Positions 41,983-50,001 of a DNA stretch of 64,000 nt are shown piece after piece. Both the position numbers and the translations under genes were made by a program. Numbering within the stretch: the first letter of the stretch is position 1; every line of letters begins with the position of its first letter. The stretch is from Sinorhizobium sp. RAC02. Its GTDB lineage: Bacteria; Pseudomonadota; Alphaproteobacteria; Rhizobiales; Rhizobiaceae. Location of the stretch: NCBI RefSeq assembly GCF_001713395.1, contig NZ_CP016452.1, positions 1,116,001-1,180,000 of the forward strand, written 5' to 3'. Below the pieces are notes generated by a model that saw only the letters and a program-made list of their open reading frames with translations, was not told the DNA's origin and did not search any database.

Positions 41983-43001
41983 AGGGGCTGTTCCTGCGTG
42001 ATGCAGTGGATCGCGCCACCGGCGGGCACGACGGCGCCGACATCGACGGTGACGATCCGGCGGTCCGGGAAGGCGACGGAAACGGCTGCCTTGGCCTCCT
42101 CGCCGGAAGGGCAGCCGAACGTCGGCATCACCACGCCGCCATTGGTCAGCGCAAAATTGATATAGGAGCGTGCAAAAATCTCGCTGGTCGCCTCAACATC
42201 GTAGGCTTCCGGTATGGGAATGACCTCGAAGCTGCGGCCGCGCGCATCCGTCTGGCTGCGCAGGGCGGCGAGATTGTCGGCGAGAATGCGTCCGTGCAGA
42301 TCAGTCGGATCGGGATTGTATTCGAACATCACGACGCCCGGGCGCACGAAGCAGCACATGCCGTCGACATGACCGTCCGTCTCCAGGTCCAGCGGATCGC
42401 CCGGCAGCCAGACGACCTTTTCAAGGCCGAGCATGCGCAGGAGTTCCTGCTCCACCCACGCTTTCGAAAGGCCCGGATTGCGGTTGGGATGAAGCAGGCT
42501 CGTTTCCGTGGCGATGAGCGTGCCATCGCCATCGCAGGCCAGCGAACCGCCTTCGCAATGAATGAACGATTGCGCGATCTCCGCCCCTTCATGCGCCAGC
42601 ACGCGGCCGGCCAAAGCATCGTCGGCGTCGAAAGGCTTGTGTTTGCCGCCCCAGGCATTGAAGCGCCAGGAAACGCCGGCAAGACCGCCATCGTCCCGCT
42701 TCATAAAGGTCGGGCCGGAATCGCGAATCCAGCAATCGTCGATCGGCATCGCGACCACCTCGATACCGTCACCGAGATAGGCACGGGCGTCGTCGGCGTG
42801 CTCGGGATGCGCCACCATGCTGACGGGCTCGAAGCCAGCAATCGCATGGGCGACGTCGGCATAAGCCCGCTGCATGGCCGGCAGGCGCTCGCCATAGAGA
42901 TCCTTGCGGTGCGGCCACGCCATCCAGGTCTTGGCATGCGGTTCGAATTCACCCGGCCGGCGCAGCTTCACCTGTGGTTGCGGCGATACTTTCGTATCCA
43001 T
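41979..43001 (-). CDS. aguA: Agmatine deiminase, cytoplasmic
   Basis: I take the ATG at 43001 because AGGAG lies seven bases upstream; the frame is open to 43031. The 340-aa product has HAKTWMAWPHRKDLYG, DDCWIRDSGPTFM, NAWGGKHKPF, CEGGSLACDGDGTLI and catalytic Cys333 in GAIHCITQEQPL. It has no signal peptide, so it works in the cytoplasm on agmatine. N-carbamoylputrescine amidase, the next enzyme, is not in the window. It is divergent from the LysR gene at 43098. Confidence 0.85.
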   Translation of the reverse strand: MDTKVSPQPQVKLRRPGEFEPHAKTWMAWPHRKDLYGERLPAMQRAYADVAHAIAGFEPVSMVAHPEHADDARAYLGDGIEVVAMPIDDCWIRDSGPTFMKRDDGGLAGVSWRFNAWGGKHKPFDADDALAGRVLAHEGAEIAQSFIHCEGGSLACDGDGTLIATETSLLHPNRNPGLSKAWVEQELLRMLGLEKVVWLPGDPLDLETDGHVDGMCCFVRPGVVMFEYNPDPTDLHGRILADNLAALRSQTDARGRSFEVIPIPEAYDVEATSEIFARSYINFALTNGGVVMPTFGCPSGEEAKAAVSVAFPDRRIVTVDVGAVVPAGGAIHCITQEQPL

Positions 43002-43032
43002 TCTTGACTCCTGTTCATTTGCTGCGCTCATT

Positions 43033-43047
43033 ATTCGCCGAACGAAT
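43033..43047. promoter_or_regulatory. Candidate LysR-type operator between aguA and its regulator
   Basis: ATTCG-CCGAA-CGAAT is a short inverted repeat containing the T-N11-A spacing (T43034, A43046) of LysR-family binding sites. It lies in the 96-base divergent promoter region. Confidence 0.45.
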
Positions 43048-43097
43048 GCGGCCTACAAACGAGAAGCATTCCTGCTTGAAATGAATGGAATTCATGA

Positions 43098-43991
43098 ATG
43101 GTGAAGTTTCGGCACATTCCGCCGACCCAGTTCCTGAAGGGGTTCGAGGCTGCTGCCCGCCTTGAAAGTTTCAGCCGAGCGGCGGAAGAAGTGGGCCTCA
43201 CCCAGTCGGCCATCAGCCACCAGATGCGACTGCTCGAAGGCCAGATCGGACAGCCGCTGTTCCTGCGCATCGGCCGGGAGGTGCGGCTCACGGATGCCGG
43301 GCGCGACTATCACCGCACGGTGCGGCGCTGCCTTGACATGATGGAGGAGGGCTACCGGCGCCTCGAACCCTATCGCAAGCCCGGCAGCGTCGTCATCTAT
43401 GCACCGCAGGATTTTGCCCGGCGCTGGCTCCTGCCGCGTCTGCCGGCGTTGAGAGCGGCAGCGCCGACCTGCGAACCCTGGCTGGACACCAGCGGCGCGA
43501 CTGTCGATTTCGAGACGATGGAAGTGGACATCGCCCTCATCCACGCCCACGAGCCGCCGCCCGGCTGCGAAAACCTTCTGATCGCCCGTGACCGCCTGTC
43601 GCCCGTTGCCGAACCGGGGCTTGCAGCGGGGCTGACCCAGCCGTCCGACCTGCTGCAGGCGCCGTTGATCCATGAGGAGGGTCCGATCGGTTGGGCTGAC
43701 TGGCTGGACCATGTCGGGATTGAAGCCGGCAAGGTCTGGAAGGGAACGAATTTCAGCGACAGCGACATTGCCCTCGCGGCTGCGGAGTCGGGGCAGGGTA
43801 TCGCGCTGGCGAGCCTGTTCCTGGCTGGAGACGCTCTTGCTGCCGGTATCCTGGTCCAGCCCTTCGTCGAGACAGTCGATTCGGGCCGCGCCTGGTACGC
43901 GCTTTCCAGCGCGGAGCGGCTCAAGGATGGCGACGTGCGGGGCGTCTGGTCCTGGTTGGAGAAGCAGGCCATGGAAAGGGAAACGGATTAA
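43098..43991 (+). CDS. LysR-family transcriptional regulator (GcvA-like)
   Basis: The 297-aa protein has the N-terminal helix-turn-helix with GcvA/AmpR-like wording (KFRHIPPTQFLKGFEAAARLES, SRAAEEVGLTQSAISHQMRL, LFLRIGREVRLTDAG) and a C-terminal periplasmic-binding-like effector domain (VDIALIHAHEPPPG, ESGQGIALASLFLA). A GTG three bases after the ATG is an alternative start. Divergent arrangement with aguA predicts that it controls the deiminase/PotF-like operon, perhaps sensing agmatine. Confidence 0.85.
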   Translation: MVKFRHIPPTQFLKGFEAAARLESFSRAAEEVGLTQSAISHQMRLLEGQIGQPLFLRIGREVRLTDAGRDYHRTVRRCLDMMEEGYRRLEPYRKPGSVVIYAPQDFARRWLLPRLPALRAAAPTCEPWLDTSGATVDFETMEVDIALIHAHEPPPGCENLLIARDRLSPVAEPGLAAGLTQPSDLLQAPLIHEEGPIGWADWLDHVGIEAGKVWKGTNFSDSDIALAAAESGQGIALASLFLAGDALAAGILVQPFVETVDSGRAWYALSSAERLKDGDVRGVWSWLEKQAMERETD

Positions 43992-44138
43992 CCGGCTCCG
44001 CGTCACGGCGTCGCCGTGCCGGCACCTCTGGTCTTGATTTTTGAATAAGGGTCTTATTTCAACCGTCGAAGCTCTAGCAGTGGCGCTTCTCGATCGGGCG
44101 CGTCGATAGATCCTTTCAAAGCCTCGAGAAGTGCCTTT

Positions 44139-47100
44139 ATGTCTTTGTTTCCTCGCTTTCATCGCCTCGCTGTTTCCCTAATTCTTTTCGTTTTCCTGAC
44201 CGCACCGGGTTTTGCCCAGGCGCCGACGCAGGAGGCCATCCGGCAATCGGACGCGATTGCGGTGGAGATGAAGGCGCTCGCTGAACAGGGCGACACGGAC
44301 GGCGCCCGCCGCAAGGCGCAGGAGGCGAGCGTGCGGTTCAAGGCGCAAGGCGAGGCCTGGCTTGCCGCCAGCTACGCCGTTTCAGCCGCCGATTATGCCA
44401 TGCGCGCGGGGGATGCCGCGGGCGTCGACGCGGAATATTACCCCCGAATGCAGGAGTTGCTGGCGACCCTCGATCCGGTCGAGGAGACGCGGGCCAACCT
44501 GCTGCTCGAATTGTTGATGAATGCCAAGGGCAAGCTTGGCGATAAGGACCGGCAGGACGCGCTCGGGGAGCTCTATGAAGAGCGGATCCGCAAGGCGCAT
44601 GGCAAAAACAGCGAGCAGGATATCGACGGCCGGGTGCGCACAGCCTACAGCCTGCTCGAAAACGGCCGTCTGGAGGATGGCCTGAAGAAGATCCGGGCAG
44701 CGCTCGCCGCATCGCAGAAGACCGAACTGCATGGTGTGACGCTGCGGCACTACACGCAGATCGCCCGCAGCCTCCACGCAAGCGGCCTCAACGACGAGGC
44801 GGCCGCCTTCTTCCACGAGGCCGAACAGACGCGGGCGATCCGGGCCGATGCGAAGGAACTGGCCGATTTCTATCTCGCCTATGCGGAGTTCCGCACGGCG
44901 GTGCCGGATCCCCAGCAGCATTTCGTGCCGCTCTATTCGATGGCGACCAATCTCTTCGCCCGTTTCTACGGCCACGAATCCCCTGAACTGATCCACGCCA
45001 CGGACAAGCTGGCGACGGCCCTGTCGGATGTCGGGCAATACGGCACCGCGATCGACCTCGAACGGCGCAATTACGAGATCGCCCAGAAGTCGCTCGGTGA
45101 CGACGACACCGTTACATGGCGCATCGCCAACAACCTGGCCGACATGCTGCGCGGTCTCGGTTCGCCGTCGCGCGCATTGGAATACGATCTCAAGGTGCTG
45201 GAAAATCGAACCCGCCACTACGGGCAGAATCACTTCAACACGCTGGTGAGCGCCAACAACACCGCGCAGAACTATCTCGATCTTGGCAACTATGGCGAAG
45301 CACGGCGCTATTTCGCTCTCTGCCTCGACATCTCCAAGGCGCTCGGCGATCCCGTGACGATTGCCGGTATGGAGGCCTGGCTTGCCTATACCGATCTCCT
45401 GTCGGGTGCTGCGCCGCTGGATGCGGCGGCCATCAGCCGCATGGATGCGCTCATCACCGATTCCAACTACCCGGCCATATTGAGCATGAAAGCGGCCGAT
45501 CTGCTTGCCGGTCATTTTGGACTGAAAGGCGATACGGAGCGCCAGATCAAACATCTGCAGCAGGCCTACAGCATTGCCGGCGGTGAAATGGGCATGGCCC
45601 ATCCGCTCGCCTTTGCCGGGCGCATTGCCATCGCGAATGCCAAAGCCGCGACGGACAAGGCGACCGCCGCGCAGGAGTTCGCCGGCATCGACCGCGACAT
45701 GCTCGGCTGGGTCCATCTCCAGGTCTCGGTCGCCGGCGGGCGAGAGGTCGGCGAAGCGGTGCGCGCCATGGCCGATGGCATGCTCTATGACTATGCGCGC
45801 TTTGCCGAGTACAACCCCGCGGCCGTCCCGGCCTTTGCCGATGCGACGCGGCGCTGGCCGTCGCTGGCGACCGCCGATGCCGACAATATCCTGAAACTCG
45901 CCCGCACGATCGACTCGTCGGATGGTGAAACCGCCCGCCTGCTCGACCGCATCTCGCGCCTTTCGCGCATCGCCCGCGAGACGTTCGCGGCGGATGTCGA
46001 ACAGGACCTCGCCTACGAATACCTGGCGGAGACCAAGACGCTGGAGCGGCAGCTCAACGACCGGATCGTTGCGCGCTATCATCTCGATCGCGAAACGGTG
46101 CTGAACCAGGCGCTGCCGACACCGGCGGATCTGCTTGGGCAAGACCAGGCGCTCGTCCAGTATTTCACGACCCTCAAATGGCGGGCGGACAGAGAGGGCG
46201 CAGATCCGATCGCGGATACCAGGCTCTACGCCATCGTCTGGCGCAAAGGCGCGGCACCGGTGCTGAAAGCGCTCGGTGATCCGCGAAAACTGTTGTCGAA
46301 CGACGAGGAGATTGTCGCGGCCCTCCAGACGCGTGAGCGCAGTGGAGATGACAACAGAGGATTGCGCATAGACGCGAGCAAACGTGCCTTCTCAAGCCTG
46401 CACGACCGGTTGGTCGCGCCGCTCGAAAAGGAAATATCAAGTGCGAAGACGCTCTTCATCGTGCCGGACGGGCGATTGTTCGCCTTGCCCTTTTCGCTGC
46501 TGGAGGATGCCGACGGCAAATTGCTCGAAGAGCGCTTCACGCTGCGGCTCCTGACGGAGCCGGAAGCGCTCTACCGCGCTGTCGACGATCGGGCGCTGCC
46601 AGCAGAGGGCCGGGTCGTGTTGGCCGGTGGCATCGACTATGCCAGGGGAGAGGAGGGCGGTGCCATGCCCTTGCCGGGCACCCTGCGCGAGGTGGAAGCC
46701 ATCGGCAAGGTCCTGTCCCGCCCCGGCCTGAAGATCGAAACCCTCACGGGAACGGATGTCGGCGAAACAGCGCTCCGCGAGCGCATGACGGGAGCCGCCA
46801 TTGCCCATCTGGCCACGCACGGGGCCTATGGCAGCCCGAAGAACGGCGGCGCCAGCAATGTCGACACGCTCTGGCAGAGCGAGGTCATCCTGGCGCAATC
46901 CGGCGATAGTCGTGCCATGCGTCGCGACGAGAAGGACGGGCGGCTCTATGCCTTCGAACTGATGGGTTGGGACCTTTCCGGCCTCGACCTGCTGGTGCTG
47001 TCCGCCTGTGAGACAGGCCGTGGCGACGAGGCCTTCGTGGGCGGCGTGCGAGGTCTGCCGACCGCGGCGGGCCTTGCCGGTGCAAAGCGCTCTCTGCTGA

Positions 47101-47282
47101 CGCTCTGGCCCGTTGCCGACGACGGGACGGCTGATTTCATGGTGCGCTTCTACGAACACCTGAAGGCCGGCCAGACCTATGCAGCCGCGTTGCGCAGCAC
47201 GCGGCGCGATGCCATCGAAGGGCGGATCCCGACGGCAAGGGATCCGCTGGTCTGGGCCGCGTTCGTGCTGTTCGAGAACTAG
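44139..47282 (+). CDS. Secreted TPR protein with C-terminal CHAT (caspase-like) protease domain
   Basis: The 1047-aa protein has a signal peptide (LAVSLILFVFLTAPGFAQ) followed by helical, TPR-like repeats over residues ~25-600. The CHAT domain fills the last ~330 residues, with the caspase-type dyad visible as His894 in HLATHGAYG and Cys957 in VLSACETGRGD, and the downstream GLPTAAGLAGAKRSLLTLWPV. In other bacteria TPR-CHAT proteins act as proteases in defence or stress; here the signal peptide argues for a periplasmic or secreted role. No gasdermin, effector or guide gene is adjacent. GAGAAG lies before the ATG. Confidence 0.85.
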   Translation: MSLFPRFHRLAVSLILFVFLTAPGFAQAPTQEAIRQSDAIAVEMKALAEQGDTDGARRKAQEASVRFKAQGEAWLAASYAVSAADYAMRAGDAAGVDAEYYPRMQELLATLDPVEETRANLLLELLMNAKGKLGDKDRQDALGELYEERIRKAHGKNSEQDIDGRVRTAYSLLENGRLEDGLKKIRAALAASQKTELHGVTLRHYTQIARSLHASGLNDEAAAFFHEAEQTRAIRADAKELADFYLAYAEFRTAVPDPQQHFVPLYSMATNLFARFYGHESPELIHATDKLATALSDVGQYGTAIDLERRNYEIAQKSLGDDDTVTWRIANNLADMLRGLGSPSRALEYDLKVLENRTRHYGQNHFNTLVSANNTAQNYLDLGNYGEARRYFALCLDISKALGDPVTIAGMEAWLAYTDLLSGAAPLDAAAISRMDALITDSNYPAILSMKAADLLAGHFGLKGDTERQIKHLQQAYSIAGGEMGMAHPLAFAGRIAIANAKAATDKATAAQEFAGIDRDMLGWVHLQVSVAGGREVGEAVRAMADGMLYDYARFAEYNPAAVPAFADATRRWPSLATADADNILKLARTIDSSDGETARLLDRISRLSRIARETFAADVEQDLAYEYLAETKTLERQLNDRIVARYHLDRETVLNQALPTPADLLGQDQALVQYFTTLKWRADREGADPIADTRLYAIVWRKGAAPVLKALGDPRKLLSNDEEIVAALQTRERSGDDNRGLRIDASKRAFSSLHDRLVAPLEKEISSAKTLFIVPDGRLFALPFSLLEDADGKLLEERFTLRLLTEPEALYRAVDDRALPAEGRVVLAGGIDYARGEEGGAMPLPGTLREVEAIGKVLSRPGLKIETLTGTDVGETALRERMTGAAIAHLATHGAYGSPKNGGASNVDTLWQSEVILAQSGDSRAMRRDEKDGRLYAFELMGWDLSGLDLLVLSACETGRGDEAFVGGVRGLPTAAGLAGAKRSLLTLWPVADDGTADFMVRFYEHLKAGQTYAAALRSTRRDAIEGRIPTARDPLVWAAFVLFEN

Positions 47283-47344
47283 AGCAATTCCAGCAAAAGT
47301 GGGTACCGATTTTGCGTCCGGAATTGCGTAAAAGCAAAGCTCTA
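47281..47344. repeat. Rhizobial-type intergenic palindromic repeat
   Basis: Nested inverted repeats span the gap: AGAGC/GCTCT outermost, GCAATTCC (47284-47291) with GGAATTGC (47320-47327), and CAAAA/TTTTG inside. From memory the phrase CGTCCGGAATTGCGT belongs to a dispersed palindrome found in many copies in rhizobial genomes. It exactly fills the space between two convergent genes and provides the final bases of both stop codons. It can also act as a bidirectional terminator. Confidence 0.7.
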
Positions 47345-47923
47345 GGCGTTGTCGAAGATTGCCATGTCGAGTTCGGCCTTGCGGCCCAACGTCGTCATCC
47401 ATTCGGTGAACTGGGGACGATTCCGGATTTGGCGGCCGTAATGGCGGCCGAGGGCTGCTGTGAGATCACCCTTGCGGCCGAGCTGTTCGTCGGCAAAGCT
47501 CACCATCTGCGAGTTCGGCCAGGCCTGCGGACGAATGCCGACAAGACGGGTGAACAACGCTTCGCCCGGTTCGTCCGGATTGGCTTGTGCCATCAGCGTC
47601 AGCATGGCGGCAGTCGAGCGCGATATGCCCATATGGCAATGCACGAGCAGATGGCTCGCCCTCTGTCGCCCGTGGAAGTCCGCGCCGAATTGCAGGATCG
47701 CTTCGACATGGTCGGGATGCGGCATGGTCCGTTCCGGCGCCGCGGCAATGATGTCGTGAAAGCGCAACGTGGTCCGATGGTGCTGGCCATAGGTCTGGAA
47801 CACGTCTAGCTCCGGGTATTCCGGGTCGATAATCGACAGCACGTGGGTCACGTTCCGGGCTTGCTGGCCCGGCAGTTCCTCGATCCCGCAAACCGAGAGC
47901 TCTGGAGAGAAGACGACGTCCAT
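47342..47923 (-). CDS. Dual-specificity/tyrosine phosphatase-like protein
   Basis: The ATG at 47923 begins MDVVFSPELSVCGIEEL; upstream in-frame sequence is not coding-like. The 193-aa product has the phosphatase P-loop HCHMGISRS with catalytic Cys96 and Arg, preceded by VTHVLSIIDPEYPE and a general-acid region. It belongs to the bacterial DSP-like group usually annotated as protein-tyrosine-phosphatase-like. The substrate is unknown. Its stop codon lies inside the palindromic repeat. Confidence 0.82.
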   Translation of the reverse strand: MDVVFSPELSVCGIEELPGQQARNVTHVLSIIDPEYPELDVFQTYGQHHRTTLRFHDIIAAAPERTMPHPDHVEAILQFGADFHGRQRASHLLVHCHMGISRSTAAMLTLMAQANPDEPGEALFTRLVGIRPQAWPNSQMVSFADEQLGRKGDLTAALGRHYGRQIRNRPQFTEWMTTLGRKAELDMAIFDNA

Positions 47924-48024
47924 TTTCGAATCAGTCCTTAGTCGATGGGTGGTTTTCGGGACGATAGAGATACAGCAGGGGGAAGCGAAGGCAATTTCGT
48001 TTCGCCGGTGACGCGCGCCGGTCG

Positions 48025-48945
48025 TCAGGGGACGCTTGATGGTTGGGGCAGTACGGCTTGTCTCAGCACATGCTCCAGCCAATCGGCAAAGACCAGCAGG
48101 CGGCGGGAAAGATGCTGGCGGTGCGGGTAGAGCAGCGTCATCGGCAGCGGTTCGGCGCGGTGCTGCGGCATGACCTCGACGAGGTCGCCCGCGTCGAGAT
48201 GCTGGCGAACGTCGTAGGCGGGGATTTGGATCAGGCCGAGGCCGGCGAGGCAGCAGGCGATATAGGCTTCGGCGCTGTTGGCGGTGACGCGTCCACGCAT
48301 CGGCAGGGTGCGCAGCACGCCGTCCTCCAGCCATTCCCAAGGCTCGACCCGGCCGGTGGACGGCGAGGCGTAGTTGACCGCCCAATGCGTGCCGAGATCG
48401 TCGGGTGTTTGCGGTGCGCCGTGCCGGGCAATGTAGCCGGTGCTGGCGACATTGATCAGCGGCAGATGCCCGATCGAACGGGCAATCAGCCCGGAATCGG
48501 TCAACGGGCCGACGCGCAGCACGCAATCAACGCTATCCTCCACCAGGTTGATCGCCCGGTCCGTCACGCCGAGATCGATGTCAATTGCCGGGAACCGGTC
48601 GAGGAAATCCGGCAGCGCAGGCGCGATGATGAGCCGTCCAATCCGCCCCGGCACGTCGATACGCAGCCGACCGGCGGGTGCGGCGCTGTTGTCGCCGAAC
48701 AGTCCTTCCGCTTCCTCGACGGCGGCGACGAGGTGCAGGCAGCGCTGGTAGAAGGCCAAACCATCCTGGGTGGGGGAAACGCGTCGCGTCGTGCGGTGCA
48801 GCAGGCGGGCGCCAAGCCTGCCCTCCAGGGTCGCTATCGCCGCCGAGACCGATGAGCGCGGAAGGCCGAGCGTATCCGCCGCCCGGGTGAAGCTCGCGCT
48901 TTCGACGACGCGGGTGAAGATGCGAAAGAGGTCGATGCGATCCAA
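48025..48945 (-). CDS. LysR-family transcriptional regulator
   Basis: The start is TTG at 48945, which gives the family-typical MDRIDLFRIFTRVVESASF with GGCGGGG upstream. The 306-aa product has the HTH (RAADTLGLPRSSVSAAIATL, LLHRTTRRVSPTQDG) and the effector domain (GRLRIDVPGRIGRLIIAPAL, AINLVEDSVDCVLRVGPL). The phrasing resembles the subgroup that controls SDR or quinone-reductase genes. It is divergent from the SDR at 49086, with a symmetrical site in between. Confidence 0.85.
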   Translation of the reverse strand: MDRIDLFRIFTRVVESASFTRAADTLGLPRSSVSAAIATLEGRLGARLLHRTTRRVSPTQDGLAFYQRCLHLVAAVEEAEGLFGDNSAAPAGRLRIDVPGRIGRLIIAPALPDFLDRFPAIDIDLGVTDRAINLVEDSVDCVLRVGPLTDSGLIARSIGHLPLINVASTGYIARHGAPQTPDDLGTHWAVNYASPSTGRVEPWEWLEDGVLRTLPMRGRVTANSAEAYIACCLAGLGLIQIPAYDVRQHLDAGDLVEVMPQHRAEPLPMTLLYPHRQHLSRRLLVFADWLEHVLRQAVLPQPSSVP

Positions 48946-48971
48946 GCGGCCCCGCCATTGTTCGTTGATCC

Positions 48972-48986
48972 TGACATATGATGTCA
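48972..48986. promoter_or_regulatory. Candidate LysR operator in the LysR/SDR divergent promoter
   Basis: TGACAT-ATG-ATGTCA is a perfect 6-bp inverted repeat with a three-base centre, 27 bases upstream of the LysR start and 100 bases before the SDR start. That is where a LysR regulator of both genes would bind. Confidence 0.5.
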
Positions 48987-49085
48987 GACTGTCCGGCTTT
49001 ATTGCAACATTCCAGTCGATAAGTTTGCTCCGGCGTCAGGCGGGCACCATGCCCGGCCAAAGCATTGCTCAAGGAGAACCACACC

Positions 49086-49859
49086 ATGACCGACCATTCC
49101 ATCAAGGGTAAGACCGTCATCATCGCCGGTGGTGCAAAAAACCTCGGCGGCCTGATCGCCCGCGACTTCGCCGCCCATGGCGCCAAGGCCGTTGCCATCC
49201 ACTACAACAGCCCCGCCACGAAGGCGGATGCAGACGTCACGGTTGCCGCGGTCAAGGCGGCGGGTGCCGAGGCGGTCGCTTTCCAGGCCGATCTGACGAC
49301 CGCCGGTGCCGTCGAAAGGCTGTTTGCCGATGTCGTGACCGCGCTCGGTCGTCCGGACATCGCGATAAACACCGTCGGTAAGGTGCTGAAGAAGCCGATC
49401 GTCGACATTTCCGAGGCCGAATATGACGAGATGAGCGCCGTCAACGCGAAGTCCGCCTTCTTCTTCCTCAAGGAGGCCGGCAAGGCGCTGAACGACAACG
49501 GCAAGATCTGCACGCTCGTCACATCGCTGCTCGGCGCCTACACGCCGTTCTATTCCAGCTATGCCGGCACCAAGGCGCCGGTCGAACACTTTACGCGCGC
49601 GGCATCCAAGGAGTTCGGCGAGCGCGGCATCTCGGTGACGGCGATCGGCCCAGGCCCGATGGATACGCCCTTCTTCTATCCCGCCGAAGGGGCCGATGCG
49701 GTCGCCTATCACAAGACAGCGGCCGCGCTGTCGGGTTTCTCAAAGACCGGCCTTACCGATATCGAGGACATTGTGCCCTATATCCGCTTCCTCGTTTCGG
49801 AGGGCTGGTGGATGACCGGCCAGACCATTTTAGTCAACGGCGGCTACACCACAAAGTAA
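49086..49859 (+). CDS. Short-chain dehydrogenase/reductase
   Basis: The ATG at 49086 has AAGGAGAAC in front. The 257-aa product has cofactor motif IIAGGAKNLGGLIARDFA (the SDR Gly motif with an atypical AGGAKNLGG), NTVGKVL in place of NNAG, active-site Ser in LVTSLLGAYTPF, YSSYAGTKAPVEHF (Tyr-x3-Lys) and the C-terminal WWMTGQTILVNGGY. Substrate unknown. It is probably regulated by the divergent LysR protein. Confidence 0.85.
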   Translation: MTDHSIKGKTVIIAGGAKNLGGLIARDFAAHGAKAVAIHYNSPATKADADVTVAAVKAAGAEAVAFQADLTTAGAVERLFADVVTALGRPDIAINTVGKVLKKPIVDISEAEYDEMSAVNAKSAFFFLKEAGKALNDNGKICTLVTSLLGAYTPFYSSYAGTKAPVEHFTRAASKEFGERGISVTAIGPGPMDTPFFYPAEGADAVAYHKTAAALSGFSKTGLTDIEDIVPYIRFLVSEGWWMTGQTILVNGGYTTK

Positions 49860-49868
49860 ACCTGAGCG

Positions 49869-49901
49869 GAACCGTTCGGGATCGCCAATCCCGAACGGTT
49901 C
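49869..49901 (+). terminator. Hairpin downstream of the SDR gene
   Basis: A perfect 14-bp stem, GAACCGTTCGGGAT/ATCCCGAACGGTTC, with a five-base loop starts ten bases past the SDR stop. It lacks a U tract but is stable enough to mark the transcript end. Confidence 0.6.
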
Positions 49902-50001
49902 ACGACTTCGTGGGTCGATTGCCCTGGAAGGGGCCACGGATTGACGCTGCCCGGTCAAATCATGTTTATCCGGTGGCGTACCGCGATTCCGATCCTGTAA
50001 G

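Noticed and set aside
44382..46142. 586-codon minus-strand frame inside the CHAT gene
   Set aside because: Antisense to a protein with signal peptide, TPR and CHAT domain; shadow.
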